Below, one piece after another: positions 1 through 17,263 of a stretch of 64,000 nt of DNA. The number at the start of each line of letters is the position of its first letter. Positions within the stretch are counted from its first letter, which is position 1. Below the pieces are notes generated by a model. The model was given only the letters and a program-made list of their open reading frames with translations. It did not search any database and was not told the DNA's origin. Origin of the DNA: Tribonema minus (taxonomy: Eukaryota > Sar > Xanthophyceae > Tribonematales > Tribonemataceae); contig JAFCMP010000057.1 in NCBI GenBank assembly GCA_017506865.1, positions 806,001 to 870,000 on the forward strand, written 5' to 3'. The translations under genes were made by a program, and so were the position numbers.

Positions 1-76
1 GACTCCATGCTGCCTGCTGTCATGGTGCTTCAGTAGACACCTTCATGTGAGTGCAGCACCACCTCAAGTCGCAGTC

Positions 77-592
77 TCAGCGCAAGTTGATGGCCACTAA
101 CCTGACGCTGCCTGTAGGACCCGGGCACACCTCGGGAAAGCTGTTTGATCCATGCAGGTGCCAGTGCACGAATAAGCACCCCATCATTGTCGGCTCACCG
201 CTGCTGCCTGAGCCTGCAATTAGCGTGGTTGACGATACTCTCTCCGCCACAATAAAGTTGCCTGAGCTTGGATCGCGCTCCATCATCTGCTTTGCCAGGG
301 CCCCCTCCCAGTCTAGCCTGTAGATCTTATCTGGCTTCTTGAAGAAGGCGTCGGCCATGAATGCATCGTTGACAACGGCACTCAGGGTTTTTGCATCCGC
401 AGCAGTCGCCTCCCGTATTGCAACAGACCCATCCGCTGTCGTCCAAATCGGCTGTTGTTGAGGTCCAGTTCGAACAGTGTCGCCACTCATGCCGCCCATC
501 ACAGTTGCCGCAGCTTCCCCATCGCAGATGTCGTGACCCCGTCGGTCGGTCAGGGCGGCAGTTCTCAGCTGTGCCTCAGCCTCGGCGTTCAT
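77..592 (-). CDS. GNAT-family N-acetyltransferase, 5' exon (partial)
   Basis: The frame opens at an ATG at 592. It gives a low-complexity leader of about 50 residues and then the usual GNAT opening, SVAIREATAADAKTLSAVV, followed by NDAFMADAFFKKP, FIVAER and GCLFVHWH. In this family these form strand 1, helix 1 and the strands before the acetyl-CoA loop. The acetyl-CoA-binding R/Q-x-x-G-x-G/A segment is absent. It must lie on a further exon, because a good donor (GTTAGT, complement of 96-101) ends the exon at 102; the remaining 25 bp of the frame are then intronic. The family transfers acetyl groups to amines, and the substrate cannot be read from the sequence. The rest of the gene runs off the left edge. 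The GNAT call rests on motif recognition; the exon end is inference. Confidence 0.6.
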   Translation of the reverse strand: MNAEAEAQLRTAALTDRRGHDICDGEAAATVMGGMSGDTVRTGPQQQPIWTTADGSVAIREATAADAKTLSAVVNDAFMADAFFKKPDKIYRLDWEGALAKQMMERDPSSGNFIVAERVSSTTLIAGSGSSGEPTMMGCLFVHWHLHGSNSFPEVCPGPTGSVRLVAINLR

Positions 593-1299
593 GGACGCAC
601 TCAGGGTCTCTCTCGACTACACCTAAACAGCAGCCGGGCGTGCTGTCAGCCCGGAGGTGAGTGAGGTTGATACTGGTTTGCAGGCTGTTGACGAATTCGT
701 GCTCGCCATTCCGCTACCCCACCGCCAAGCAAGAGCGGTAAAATTGTCGAGGTCTCCACAACTGCTACTATGGACGCCCTGGCAGGGCCTCTTTTTGAGT
801 CGATGATTGTAAGCTGACCTCATGGCGCCCTTCTCCTCCGCGCCTGCGCCTGCTGCAGGCCTGCAACAGCTGCCGTATCTGCCGCACCTGATTGAACACC
901 AAATGGCTGTTGGTGGATTGCTGTGATAGGTGGAGCAGTTGCACGGCGGCTGTGCCAGCCAGCGGACAGGACGGAGTGCGGAAGATTGATGTTTGCCTCG
1001 TATCAGTGAGTGCCATCGAGCGGTGCTGATATGCTTCTGTGTTTCGCGTATGCGCCAAGGCGCCAATCAAATTTTAAATCGTGCAAGGACAGCGCAGATG
1101 ACGTGCTAGGCTGCGTGAGGCTGGCTGGTGCATTCTGCTTGGGCTACGCCGGATTTGCCCAAATGAGAATGGGAGGAGGTCGGTATTCAAAAGACCTGCA
1201 ACTGATTTCTCAGTAACCTTCGCAGTGCTCTCGACTTGATGTTTGACACCACCTGCCCATGGCTGCCTGGTGAATTCTGCTGCTTTCTGCTGCCACCAG
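593..1299. other. Intergenic or 5' region between the GNAT and MAP kinase genes
   Basis: No convincing gene is visible. The first exon of the MAP kinase should lie here, because its frame upstream of 1300 has no ATG before a stop at 1271. One candidate is the ATG at 770 followed by a GTAAGC donor at 809 (13 codons). Its phase does not match an acceptor at 1299, so I do not assign it. Confidence 0.4.
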
Positions 1300-6408
<5,109 letters not shown>

Positions 6409-6797
6409 CGATGCGTCTCTGCCGATGGTTGCCGGGGGCAATGCCGCCCACGCTTTGGCACGCTGCGCGCGGCACCGCCACTGGCGTACCCGCTGCGGCG
6501 CGCAGCAGCAGCTCAGCTGCATGAGCGGCACTGCTGTGAACAGTGTGTTTTCTGCGCGCCCAAATTCGGGCTCTGTGGACTTGTCAGCAGGTGCCATTTG
6601 CACATTCCCATGTGTACGTCAGGGTGCGGAGCAGGGCGCACTGCGCCAGCTTAGGTAGGCATAGACAGCTAGTGTGGCGTGTGGCATGACAGTGACACTC
6701 TGTGTGCGCAGGCTCATTGCGTGATGCCATTGTGCGAGCAAGACAGAACGATGACTGTGGCATGACGATCTTCATGTCGATCACGCTGCAACGACGC

Positions 6798-6803
6798 AAT
6801 AAA
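6798..6803 (+). promoter_or_regulatory. AATAAA polyadenylation signal, MAP kinase gene
   Basis: A canonical AATAAA lies 390 bp after the MAP kinase stop, on the coding strand, and is followed by a GT-rich stretch. It probably defines the 3' end of that transcript. Confidence 0.5.
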
Positions 6804-7682
6804 TGTGTGCTTGTGACCTGACTTGGAGAGTTCTAGTGGTGCATTGCATCCATCAATTTCAGCTCTTGTGCGCCTCCCACATGGGCAGTCCTTTGCTACA
6901 GGCACTGGCAGCGTGATAACGTGCTCGATTGCTGCCCAGTTCCCATCACCGCGGTGGCCAGAGAGTTTGCGTGTGTGGTGGCGCAAATGGCCATTGCAAC
7001 TTTCCTGCACTTGGCTGTTGATTGTATGCTGGCAGTAAGGCGCCGTGTGCAAAGGCACCTCGCATTGCCTGCTTGCACCAGTCTTGCATCAATATTTCAA
7101 TACTGTAGCACGTTGTGTGTCAGGCCCTGCGTATGGTACTGACACTCGCAATGCGCATCAGCTACACTGTGCTCAAGCATTGTACTAGGACCTGCGTGTC
7201 ACCACACATACGGGCTCCTGTCCACCATTGCACTGGTGCCGCCATCACTTTGGATGCGAGGGAACGCGATCATTCAGTGCTGCGCGGCAATCAGCTGGTG
7301 TTCCAGCGCACCATGGGTGTCATCAGTGACGACTTCAGTATGCATTGAAAGCGGGAAGCAGGCAAGCCGGGCCAATCACGCAGCGCACACAGATGGCATC
7401 ATACAATGGACACTGTCACATGTATACATGCACACTAGCTCACGACGGCCGCGCCACAGCTGCAGCACCGATCAACATCTGTAACGGCAAAGGCCGAACT
7501 ATGAGTGCCTTGAAGCCAGAGAGGCTGCACATTCGGTGGCACACCACTGCAAGGCCAGTTTGCCAGATTTGTACAGCCACCTCTGCAGCGGTCGCGAGTG
7601 CGCCGTGCGCCGCTGCCGCCCGTGCATACGCAGCGGCAGTGCGCTGCGCTCCCCGCGCCTGCGGCACGCGGGCACTGTATCC
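6804..7682. other. Convergent intergenic region
   Basis: This stretch separates the 3' ends of the MAP kinase gene (+) and the monooxygenase gene (-). I see no exon, RNA gene or transposon remnant. The open frames here are short and lack splice-bounded coding character. Confidence 0.4.
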
Positions 7683-7718
7683 AGCGGGCGCTACTACTGC
7701 CGCTGCTGCCGCTACTGC

Positions 7719-7767
<49 letters not shown>

Positions 7768-7775
7768 ACTACTAC

Positions 7776-7862
<87 letters not shown>

Positions 7863-7936
7863 GAATCCTGCTGCTGCTGCCGCTGCCGCGACTACCGCTG
7901 CTGCTGCTGCTGCTGCTGCGAATCCTGCTGCCGCTG
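7683..7936. repeat. Long interrupted (CTG)n/(CAG)n tract
   Basis: Triplet array interrupted by CTACTACTACC, GCGAATCC and CCGCGACTACC. The longest pure run, just before 7861, has about 28 CTG units. On the minus strand it is CAG, read as Gln at the end of the monooxygenase. A TAG at 7892-7894 stops that frame after seven Gln, so most of the tract is 3' untranslated. The other frames give poly-Ala, Ser, Leu or Cys and are not believable genes. Confidence 0.9.
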
Positions 7937-10900
7937 TGCCGCCGCAGCGCCGGGGCCGCGCGCCTTCCGCAGCGCCGCCGCGAGCGCCGCCGCCAGCTCG
8001 TCGCGCGCCGCCTGAGGCTCATCAGCGCTCAGCAACGCGGCGACGTAGCCGTCCGGCCGCACCAGCACCGCCCTGGCGCCAGCGCGCGCGAGAGCCGTGC
8101 GCAGCGCTCCGCCACTGTCCTGAGCACTGATGACGTTGAGGTCCGGCAGCGCCAGCTCCGACAGCAGCGCGCAGGGCACCGGCGGCGCGGCCGCCGCTGC
8201 TGCTGCTGGTGCTGCTGCCGATGAAGCCACCGCGCACAGCGCCACGGAGCCCTGGAGTGGCGAAACGCGCGTCTCGTCAGAAGTGACGTGTGTGACCCTG
8301 CGTGACGGGCTGGTGAGGTGACCCGGGCATTGGGCGCTTGTGCATGCACGTGGGTAGAATCTGACTGCAGACTTTGCAAAGCATTCTTTGTGAAAGGAAG
8401 ACCGTACCTGGTGGCCACATGTCTATGTTCACTTTTGGACGTTGACCTTGGGATGTGCGGGTATAAGTAGGGGTACAGTACTGACGCATGCTCTAGGCTC
8501 CCCCTCCAGCGCACGGGCAAACCGCAACAACACGTTCAGTGGAGCCTGTACGCACTTCTCATCAATTCTTGCTCAGGGCGCCAAAAACCCCAGATGTTTC
8601 ATCGGCAAGCTTGCTGTACAAGAACCTACACGCACCTCGTAATAACATATCTCAACAGGCACTGGCGATCACTTCAACTTGAAGTACACACGCACCTCCG
8701 CCGTCCCGCTGTGCGCGTGCGCCCCCTCCAGCACCCCCTTCCAGCCCTGCGTGCCCCCCCCTCCCGCGTCCCCGAGAGCAATCAACGCAAACGGCGCAGC
8801 GCGCGGCGGCGCACCCGCAGCGCTGAACGGCCCGCACGCCACCTGCGCCGCCAGGTCCACCGTGGAAAATGCGCGCCCGCCGCCGCCGCCGGCTGCTACT
8901 GTCAACGCAAAGTGCGGCATGCGCGCTCCGACGGCAATGTCCGTGAGACCCGGGTTGCGCGCTGCTGCCGCTGCCGCCGCCGCTGTGCCATCGGCAGCGG
9001 CGGCGGCGGCGGCGGAGGAGGCGGCGGAGGCATAGACGTAGCCAATGTCCTGGCGCGGAAAGTGCAGCGGCAGGCCGGCGCCGGAGGCCAGGACGACGCG
9101 CACCGCCGAGGCCAAGGCCTCCCCGTGGGGGTGCCCGGGCTCCTCTAGACAGCTGCGCGCGCGGGGGGGGGGGGGGGGGGGAGATTGATGCAGTGAGTCG
9201 TGACGGGTTTTTTTAAAACGGGGGCCGGTCAGATGGGGCTCAGTCTCATTCGAGCTGCTTTGAGATATGGCAGGGTGCGGCGGGGCTAGGGTCAGCGTGG
9301 GTGCTGCGCTGGCAGCATGGCGGCGGATGTGATGAGAAGTGAAGATACCGTGCGTCAAGCAGGACTTGGATTTCTTGAGTCGTGACTTCGCTCTGAGTCG
9401 TGAGTCGTGGCCCGGGTGGATCTTGATGTTACGGTATTGGGACGCACGCTACACCCACATCGCGCGTCTCCTGCTGCCTGCTGCTGCCAGATCGTCCTAG
9501 AAAGCGCGCGCTGCTTGCGCCGCGCCGCCGCATGTGTACCGTGTCTCTTCACTGCCGGTGCCCGCAAACGGCGAATCTGCGCGCGCCTGACGACGCAGAC
9601 GGGCGCCGGCCACCGTGCTGTGCACAGACGCACAAGCTCACACAATACTTCAAATAAGAACTTGAAGTGTACTGCCGCTGAGCGCTTGCCTCAGATGCCG
9701 CCGGCCGACGGCCATGGCCGCCTTGCCCGCCGCCCACGCCGCAGAGGACCCCGGATGGTCGGGTGACGCGCCGAGCAGCCGCGCCAGGGCTGCGGGCGCG
9801 TCCGGGTCAATGCCCAGCGCCTCCGCCACCTGCACAGCGAGAGCCATGGGCGCCGCAACTGGTCAGCAGCGCTTAACGAGCTCATTCATAAAGTTGGAGT
9901 TTAAGTTTAAGATGAAGTTGAAGATGGGCGGACAGCGCCCTCATGCGCAGCGTGTGTGGCCCATGGGCGCCGCAACTGGTCAGCAGCGCTCAGAGGTTGC
10001 CAATTTGAAGTTGTTGTTCAAGGTGATGTTGAAGCTGGACGTGAAGTTTGGGGTGATCGTCCTTTGGCGGATACACGCGCCCTAACAGCCGCACAATCGA
10101 TGTGGTTTGGAGGCACCATGCTGCTGAGTTGAGTTGAAGTTGAAGTCAAAATTGAAGATGATTGTCTCACGGCAGACACTGGGGCGCCTCATCAGCCGCA
10201 CATGCAATGTGGCTTGAGCCACAGCACGGGGGGGGGGGAGTCAGAATACGTACGCACCCCCAGGGCAACGCTGGTGCTCGGGCCCGCATTGCGGGGGGGT
10301 CAAAGTTGATCGAGCAGCGCTTCGGTTCGCGGCAGTGCTCTTGCCTTGGCGGCAACACGTACACGTAGCCTAGGGCAAGAACTAGGGCTATGAAGGCAGG
10401 CTCCCTGTCTCGCAACACAGGCAGCCATGCCTCGCGGGGTGTGTGCATGTGGGCTTTAAAGTTCAAACGTTGTGCAGCGCTCAGTCGAACGCTCAGTTGA
10501 CGCTGCAAGCCAAACGCACCGCTGACCTGACGGCATGAAGCAGTGCGGCATGGCCGCAATATCTGCAACCTTCGCATGCATTCTCAGCGGACCGATCGCG
10601 GTCAACCAGCGCAGATGTCTGTGGGTTTTGTGGGCCCTTCAAGCAGCGGAGAAGCGACCCGTGAGAAGGGGGCGTTGCAGAATTGCGCACACCGCAGCTG
10701 ATGCCCTCATACGAACCGCTACGCAGGCAGCATGTACTGCTGAAGTGGGCACATTCACTGCTGGCGACTGTGCACACGGTTGCGCCGTGCGCTCGTGGGT
10801 GTACTTGTGGCGTCCGCCTGTGAGTACACACATCCACTGCAAGCGTACACGTATACTCTCGAGCCGTACGCTGCGGCCGTCGCAAGCTCCGCGGCTGCGT

Positions 10901-13900
10901 ACAATCCATGCATCATCCGCTCTCACCGCCACACGACTATTGGGAATCATGAACACGTGCATGCAGCTTTGGTACCCTCCAGCAGCAACGTCTGCCGAAC
11001 TGCCCGTTTATTTAAGAGAGTGCATAACTCACCCGCAGGCTTCGACGCAGATTGAGCACTGACACAGCCGCGGTGCTGGCGGCGCACGGCCGCCGCTCGC
11101 TGCTGTACGTGCTGAGCAGCGCTGCGTCGGCGCGACCCTGCACCACCTCTGCAAGCTTCCACGCCAGATTGTGCGCGTCCTGGGTTGGGGGTAGGGATAG
11201 GGTGTGGGTGACGCGTAATATAATCGCTGGACTTCAGTGTATTGTAGTGACCTCCGGTGGGCTGTGCGCTGCAGGTGAGGTGCGGGCAAAGTGGTGATGC
11301 GCAAGCCCAGCCAACTCCGTGTCTGACGCCGCTGACGTGTATGCATACGCAGTGTCTTGATGCCAGGGGGCAGGTGGCTCGTGTCGCGTGTCCATCATGA
11401 TATGTGACCCGTACTGTTCGTCAGGGCCTGAACGCCTTTCCAGAAAGACGTTGTCAAGTATTCTGTCCGTGCAGTGCAGTGAGTGCCACTTGAAAGTTTC
11501 AACCAGCTGCCCCCCCCACCCCCCCCCCTCGTGCCTGCCCTTTGCAACTTCAAGGCAGACACATCTCATCCTGAGTGACGTTCCTTCATATCATGAGTAC
11601 GTTGTTGAACACTGCACCACTGTTGACACAAGGAGACTGCATCCGGCACCAAACTACGTGTGCCTGCGCACGCGTGCGCTGCGCGGTGACGACCAATGAC
11701 GGTGACCCATGGACCAACAAAATCTATTCATTTTATGGTGCTCTCTTCAACAGGGCGCGCGCAGCATCCGATTAGACTTGGCCCGTGCGTTGTCTCATCA
11801 ACACAAACGGTTGATTCCGCAACCAAATACACGGTCACAAGTTGCATGTGTTGTTGACAACATGGCGGACGGTGTGGCTGCCCGAACGCCAGATGCAGCA
11901 GTGGCTAACCCTAACTTTGACCCTAACCGTGACCCTAGCCGTAAACCTCAATCTGAACCTGAGGCATGTGATCCATGTGTGCTGCAATGCATACTTTGCC
12001 GAGCCCAGCACGGCAGTCAGAGCCACGCTTGCTCAGCGTCGGCCTTGTGCAGGACAGCTGAGCCATGATCGCACTACTAACCCTAATCCTAACCCTAAAA
12101 CGTAACCTGACCCTAACCCTATCTCGTCGCCCCGCAAGCAGCGCTCGTGGGTAGTACATGGCGGGCATCAGCACTGGTTTGCGCTTTCCAGGGAGTAATC
12201 GAGACAGCACACCACCAGAGACCCTCACCCGCCGTTTGCATGGCCAAAATACAGGTGCTGCGCGCATGCACGGCAGTGACCCCTCGGCTGCAAGTACAGA
12301 TGCGCAGTACCTGTGGTCATGCGCCAGTGTGCAGCCTAAGACAGGTGGCGGGTGAGTACAGCAGTGGATTCACAGCTGTACGCGTGTACCTGTATGCCCG
12401 CGTTCATGCCGAAGCCCCCAGAGGGGGGGAACTGGTGTGCCGCGTCGCCTGCCAGGAATACGCGCGGAACGGGCTGATAGCTGCGCGCTACCTGCGAGGA
12501 GCACCAGAAGCACACATTGTGGTAGCACAAATGCCCATGTATTTGGCGGGCCCTGTGACTCTGAGCTCTTGCTGCTGCTGCCGACCGGTTTCGCAACTGC
12601 GGATGGGGCACGCGAGCAAATCAGATTGCGCAACAACGTGTCTTGAAGTGAAGGGAGATGAGTGCGGTGACGGTGCCCAACGCCCCGCTACGTGCAGAAG
12701 AAGCGGTGATCATTTATGAGCTGTTGGGGTTGGGGTCAAGTAGGATGAGGGCTAGCGTTAGGGTTAGAAAGCCCGCGCACACAAATGGTTGCAACATGCT
12801 GGCTGCCTTCACGAGTCTGGCAATCTGCTGGTGTGCTCATAGGCAGCCTGTCTCTATAAGAGATTTGTGTGCCATGGAAGTGTGGGTTCTTTGTGAAGTT
12901 GCAGCACAACATCTTGACCGCGAGCCGATTGGAAGTCGCTGCTAAGCCCAACCCTAACCCTGACCCTAAACCTAACCCAAACCCTAGCACCACACTGCGC
13001 CCGCGCATGATGGTCGCGCCAAACGCGGCACCATCACACCACGTCACTAATAACCACGCGTCGAGACCGATGACCACGACGCATTCACACGATTATCGAA
13101 AAGTGCGGTGTTTTTCTGCAACGTAGAGGGTAGGCACGTAGATGAACACCTGTGCACCCATCGTCCACGGCCGCCCCGTAAAGTGGTATCATTTCATGTA
13201 AAGTATGATTTTATGTCATGTACGAGGTAGAGGGTAGGTAAGTATGAGCACCTGTGCGCCCATCGTCCATGGCCGCGCCGTGACGAGCTGTATGTGCGGC
13301 GCCTTTGCGCTGCCGGCCTGTACACCCAGCGCGTATCGCACCGTTTCTAGGGCTTTCTCCGGGGTGAACATCTGTGGCGCAGCGGATCGGTGAGAGGGAC
13401 TTAAGATGAGGCTAGGGCAAGGGTTAGCTCAAGACGCGACAGGGGCTGTGTGATATGCGTGTATGTAGCGCCTGCGTGGTGTTGCAGGTGTCACGGGCAT
13501 CAGTACATACGTAAGTAGTTTAGAACTTGCGCCTCTCGATGCTGGCGGAATGTCGAATCACAAGAATGATAGCGGTCGCGTACGAAATGGCAAGCACAAC
13601 ACGCAGCCTGACCAGGTGCGCCGCCGACGGCTCAACACAAGAACAGTCTCACTCACGTCGCTACTGCGTCGTATAAATACGCTTTGTACTGTATAATGTC
13701 CCACGCACTCACCTCCGTTTCAAATGATGGGAACAAAAGCGTGGGACATGCTCCCCGCGCATCGCCATCGCACAACGTTAGGGTGAGGATTAGGGTTAGC
13801 CGCGCGTACCTCCCCCCAGACCCTGCCCTAGCGACCCTAACTCAACTTCCGAGCTCAGTGTGTGTCCCCCCTACCTCCTTCATTTCGAACGGCGGGAAGA

Positions 13901-16900
13901 AGGGGACGTGGCATGCGTACTCCCCCCTCTCCACGTCATGCGTCGCGTGACCCTACCCCCTGCTGCTAACCCCGATCTCAGTTCTGGATAACCCTGGCCC
14001 TGATCCAAAACGCAAGCCCCGTCGCGACGATCGTTAGTGACTCACCTCCTTCCTCTCGAACGGCGGGAAGAAGGGGACGTGGCACGCGTACTCCCCCCTC
14101 TCCACGTCGTGCGCCACCATCACGCACACCACCTCCGGCCGGTACACAAAGTACAGCATGCCCGGCCGCCGCCCCTCGCGCTTCAGCCAGTCGCCGAGAT
14201 CTGGCGACGTGAAATGGATGTTGACCATGGAGCCGAGGCCCGCTTGACCGAGGATCTGGCCTGGGCCTGCAAGAGGTGGAAGTTGGCGCGTAGCTGATGA
14301 ATACATGGGGCGGATTTCCGGTGCGCTGACAAAAATGAGCAGCACTGACAAGCACAGGATGTTGACCACGGAGTCAAGGCCTGCTTGACTGAGGATCTGG
14401 CCCGGGCCTGCAAGTGGCGGAAGTTGGCGCGTATCTGATTGGTGCATAGGGTTTAGTACCGGTATGCTGGCAGGAAATGAGCAGCACTGACAAGCACGAG
14501 GATGTTCACCATTGAGCCATGATGACAGGCTTCGTTCGGCCGCCGACAGGCTGCCAGCATTATATATCATTAGTACGCTGACAGCTAATAGGGTGAAAGT
14601 TTGCTTGTTTCTCCGCGACTGCATCGCCATGTATGCGCTACAGCGAGCGTTGTTACAGTTAATGGTACTTCTATGACATTGCAGGAGATGAGCTACATAT
14701 GTGGAATGTTACAACTCGCCGCGACTGGTCGCTTCCCAGAACTCATTGTCACACATAGCACACAACACGTTTCTCAATGCTGATGCCGTAGACTCATCAC
14801 ATTTCTCGCAAGCGTGCCAGTGGGTACTGCGCACCATGCCGCCCAGACTGTGCCCATGGCAGCCACTAAGAAATGAAATTACTGGTGCTCGCACCCGCCC
14901 GCATGCGAGCATTGCGCCGCTGCGAGGGCGCGCGCGCCATCGCCGCTGTGGCCAGCTCTAATGCACACAGTGCGGTCGGAACCTCGGACGCATGCCAAGG
15001 GTTGGCGTCAGGATTACGTCATGTATTGCTAAGCACGCGCTGCAGCAGCAACTCGGCGCCGCACCCTCTCGCGACCCATCACGCGGAGGCACAGCAGGAT
15101 TACTGGTCTGACGTGCGGCGCCAGCTTCTCAGTGCTTCTCCCTTACACATTCATAGCACGCGTATTGTACTCGTGGCACTCCGGGCCAGTTTTTCTACCA
15201 GTGATACCAGTGCTTTTCCCTTACACGCCTTCTTCACTGCACGCGTAGTATACTCGTGGGATACTCAGCGCAAGCGCAGAGACGCACCGCCGGGGCCCCC
15301 GCCGCACGCGGTGCGCACGCTGCTGTGCGCGCCGTCTGCTGCTACCAGGTAGTCGCATAGCACCACCTCGCGCGCCCCCGTCGCCGCGTCCGCCACCGTC
15401 ACCGCAGGGCCCTGAGCACTGCTGCTGCGCGCCGCCTCCACGCTCGTCACGCGCTGGCCCATGCGCACTGCGTCTGCGCGCGCACGCGGAGCAGGGGGGG
15501 GACGGGGGAGGGGGGGGGGGGGGGGGGGCAGAGGGGGGGAGAGAGTGCGAGTTGGAATTGGGTGTGTATCTGTGCCAGTGGTTGGTTCAAAGCAGACTTC
15601 CAAGGATATGACATTCGAAAACAATCAAATTCCATGAAAATGTCACCGGCACACGCGATTGTAGTAGAACTGCCACTTGACATGGTGCTGAGATGGACTT
15701 CAAAGTACAAATGATAATGTGTTGGGTACTGCCATGCATATATATACATACCCTCAGGTTCTGCGCCCATCCTCTTGGCAGACTCCCGCGCCTCCTCCAG
15801 CAGAATAGGCAGCAGGCGGTTTTGTGACAGATGACACACTGCCGACGGCGTCAAGCCCTTGTACGGATCTGTGCAGGGTACATGATGACAGTCGCGGCGC
15901 GCGGTTGAAGATGGCATATATACATGCACACTGTTTGAACAGTGTGTACAGCTGTGTAGACTATGAGATGGCGAGTGTATGCCATTTGCATTTCTTCGTG
16001 CTGCGAATTCAGCGGCTGTGAGCATTGCTCGTGCAGCCATGCAGACATAGAACCGACACAGACTGAGCAGCACCGGACGAATGCAAAATATGAAATGCTC
16101 GGAAACTCAGATAAGATACCATATGAGCACTGACGACGCAGGCGATGAGGACTCGCAATAGTCTCTGTTTGTGCGTCACAGGCAGCGCATGGTGTTTGCA
16201 GCTGTTTGCATAGCACTGTGGGGCAATGCTCAGAAATTGACGGCAGTGCTGATCGGTGTGGGGGAGCAGCAGGATTCAGGCTTCATTGTTCGCAGTGCAT
16301 GTAGACAATCGCATGGGCTTACCATTCTTGAAGTTGTCAACGCGCGCCAGCTCTCGCCCGAGCACCGATGAGCAGACCACGAAATCACTAAAAAAACAAG
16401 GGAACAAGTAAGAGGCGGCATGAGCTTGAAAACACCATCAGTGCCATGCCCTCGCAATGGAGACGATGGCTGGTTGTGCGGGTGATGGTTTACCGTCCGT
16501 TTACCAGCAGGGGTGCTGTTCAAATGCTGCTCGACCAGCAGGAGCATTAAGTTTTGTATGTCAGCGGCCACATCAGTTGCGTGCAGCACATCAAATTGAC
16601 ACTAAAAACATGCCGCATCTTTGCAACTTCAAGTACTTGGTGCAGGAACTTCTGTGAGAAATTGACATCCGCCTGACTCACTCACAGCCGAATCTGGCTC
16701 AACATTATATGCCAGTTATGGATCCTGCCTCACCTCCACTGCGCTTTGGGAGGAGACGCTGCAAACACGCTCTTGTCCAAGCCTCCCAGGCAGTGTCTGA
16801 ATATCTCCATGCTCCTGAGGTTGATGAAGTGAGCCTGCGGGTGATCACTAAGATCCTGCTCCTTCTCCAGCAGCACGCTCTGCACGCCAGCCCGCGACAG

Positions 16901-17026
16901 CAGTGCGCTTAGAGTAAGCCCAGTGGGACCTGCTCCGCAGATGACCACCGGGATCCGCCTGCTCATGGTCATGTGTCGCCGTGACGAGACCCCCCCTTTC
17001 AAAACGCGTGCTAGCCTGCGCTGCAT
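7892..17026 (-). CDS. FAD-dependent aromatic-ring monooxygenase (phenol 2-monooxygenase/UbiH-like)
   Basis: Exons in coding order: 17026-16734, 16387-16323, 15868-15752, 15473-15288, 14266-14046, 13371-13252, 12491-12390, 11179-11033, one unresolved, 9858-9690, 9152-8696 and 8251-7892. Phases match at all other joins. Landmarks are the N-terminal FAD-binding GAGPTG (residues 31-36), HFINLRSMEIFR, the FAD motif YLVAADGAHSSVR, RPWTMGAQ, the second nucleotide-binding motif VFLAGDAAHQFPPSGGFGMN, DAHNLAWKLA with YSSERRP, and a C-terminal thioredoxin-like fold ending AVLVRPDGYVAA. The family hydroxylates phenolic or quinone-type substrates with NAD(P)H and O2; the substrate here is unknown. The protein exceeds 745 residues, long for the family because of Ala/Gln-rich inserts. 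The intron after 9690 has a GC donor. Several exon ends are tandemly duplicated (see repeats). Confidence 0.9.
9841..9995 (-). repeat. Duplicated exon start in the monooxygenase gene
   Basis: The block at 9845-9875, which holds the acceptor and first codons of exon 9858-9690, recurs at 9961-9992, about 116 bp upstream in transcript sense. Both copies share CATGGGCGCCGCAACTGG. Only the 9858 copy continues into an open exon. Confidence 0.7.
11890..12988 (+). repeat. Interstitial telomere-like CCCTAA clusters
   Basis: Degenerate CCCTAA/CCCTGA runs occur at about 11897-11945, 12077-12122 and 12947-12987, inside monooxygenase introns. Comparable clusters are at 13777-13799, 31519-31592, 36702-36730, 38582-38620, 41086-41225 and 63137-63168. 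The unit is TTAGGG with frequent single-base variants, and orientation varies. Confidence 0.7.
13126..13300 (-). repeat. Duplicated exon end encoding RPWTMGAQ plus splice donor
   Basis: Exon 13371-13252 ends RPWTMGAQ followed by GTGCTC. About 100 bp downstream in the transcript a second copy again encodes RPWTMGAQ followed by GTGTTC. The flanking TAGAGGGTAGG is also shared. The second copy lacks the preceding 30 codons. Confidence 0.75.
13700..14110 (-). repeat. Three graded copies of a monooxygenase exon end
   Basis: Exon 14266-14046 ends with HVPFFPPFERKE plus a GTGAGT donor. A second copy at about 13876-13935 encodes HVPFFPPFEMKE plus GTAGGG. A third, more diverged copy at 13690-13760 encodes LLFPSFETE plus GTGAGT. 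Divergence grows with distance from the real exon. Confidence 0.75.
14218..14520 (-). repeat. Tandem copies of the acceptor side of exon 14266-14046
   Basis: The segment with the polypyrimidine stretch, AG acceptor and codons GPGQILGQAG at 14218-14300 is repeated at 14359-14435, and in part at 14500-14520. The period is about 140 bp. The second copy still has a usable AG acceptor. Confidence 0.75.
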
Positions 17027-17263
17027 CTAACCTTTGGCAGATGAACAAACAAGGTGTAGTGGTGACCGTCCGCGTTTGAAAGCTCTTGCGTTATTTGCTG
17101 GAGTGAGCTAATCTGCAGCACCTGCCTCTGCCAGCCCTACTAACTGCGCAAGGCGCGGATCGGATTCAGGTTGAAGTTCAAACGTAACCGTTGAAGTTCG
17201 CTTGACTTGTGCGGCATCGATGCATGTAGCGGCACCGATGGGCCAGTAGCGCATGCGAGCCAG
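17027..17263. promoter_or_regulatory. Head-to-head (bidirectional) promoter region
   Basis: Only 237 bp separate the ATG of the monooxygenase (17026, minus) from the ATG of the large IQ/WW gene (17264, plus). Both 5' untranslated regions and both core promoters must fit here or overlap the neighbouring exons. I see no TATA box in a convincing position on either strand. Confidence 0.6.

Noticed and set aside
770-808. First exon of the MAP kinase (MDALAGPLFESMI)
   Set aside because: The donor leaves phase 0, but the acceptor at 1299 needs phase 2, so it cannot be joined without another exon.
7345-8130. Long open frames with poly-Ala, poly-Leu, poly-Ser or poly-Cys across the CTG tract
   Set aside because: All six frames of a pure triplet repeat stay open. 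The monooxygenase terminal exon on the minus strand explains the non-repeat part with motif support.
12060-12120. Chromosome end (telomere)
   Set aside because: Telomere-like runs are short, degenerate and internal, with genes continuing on both sides.
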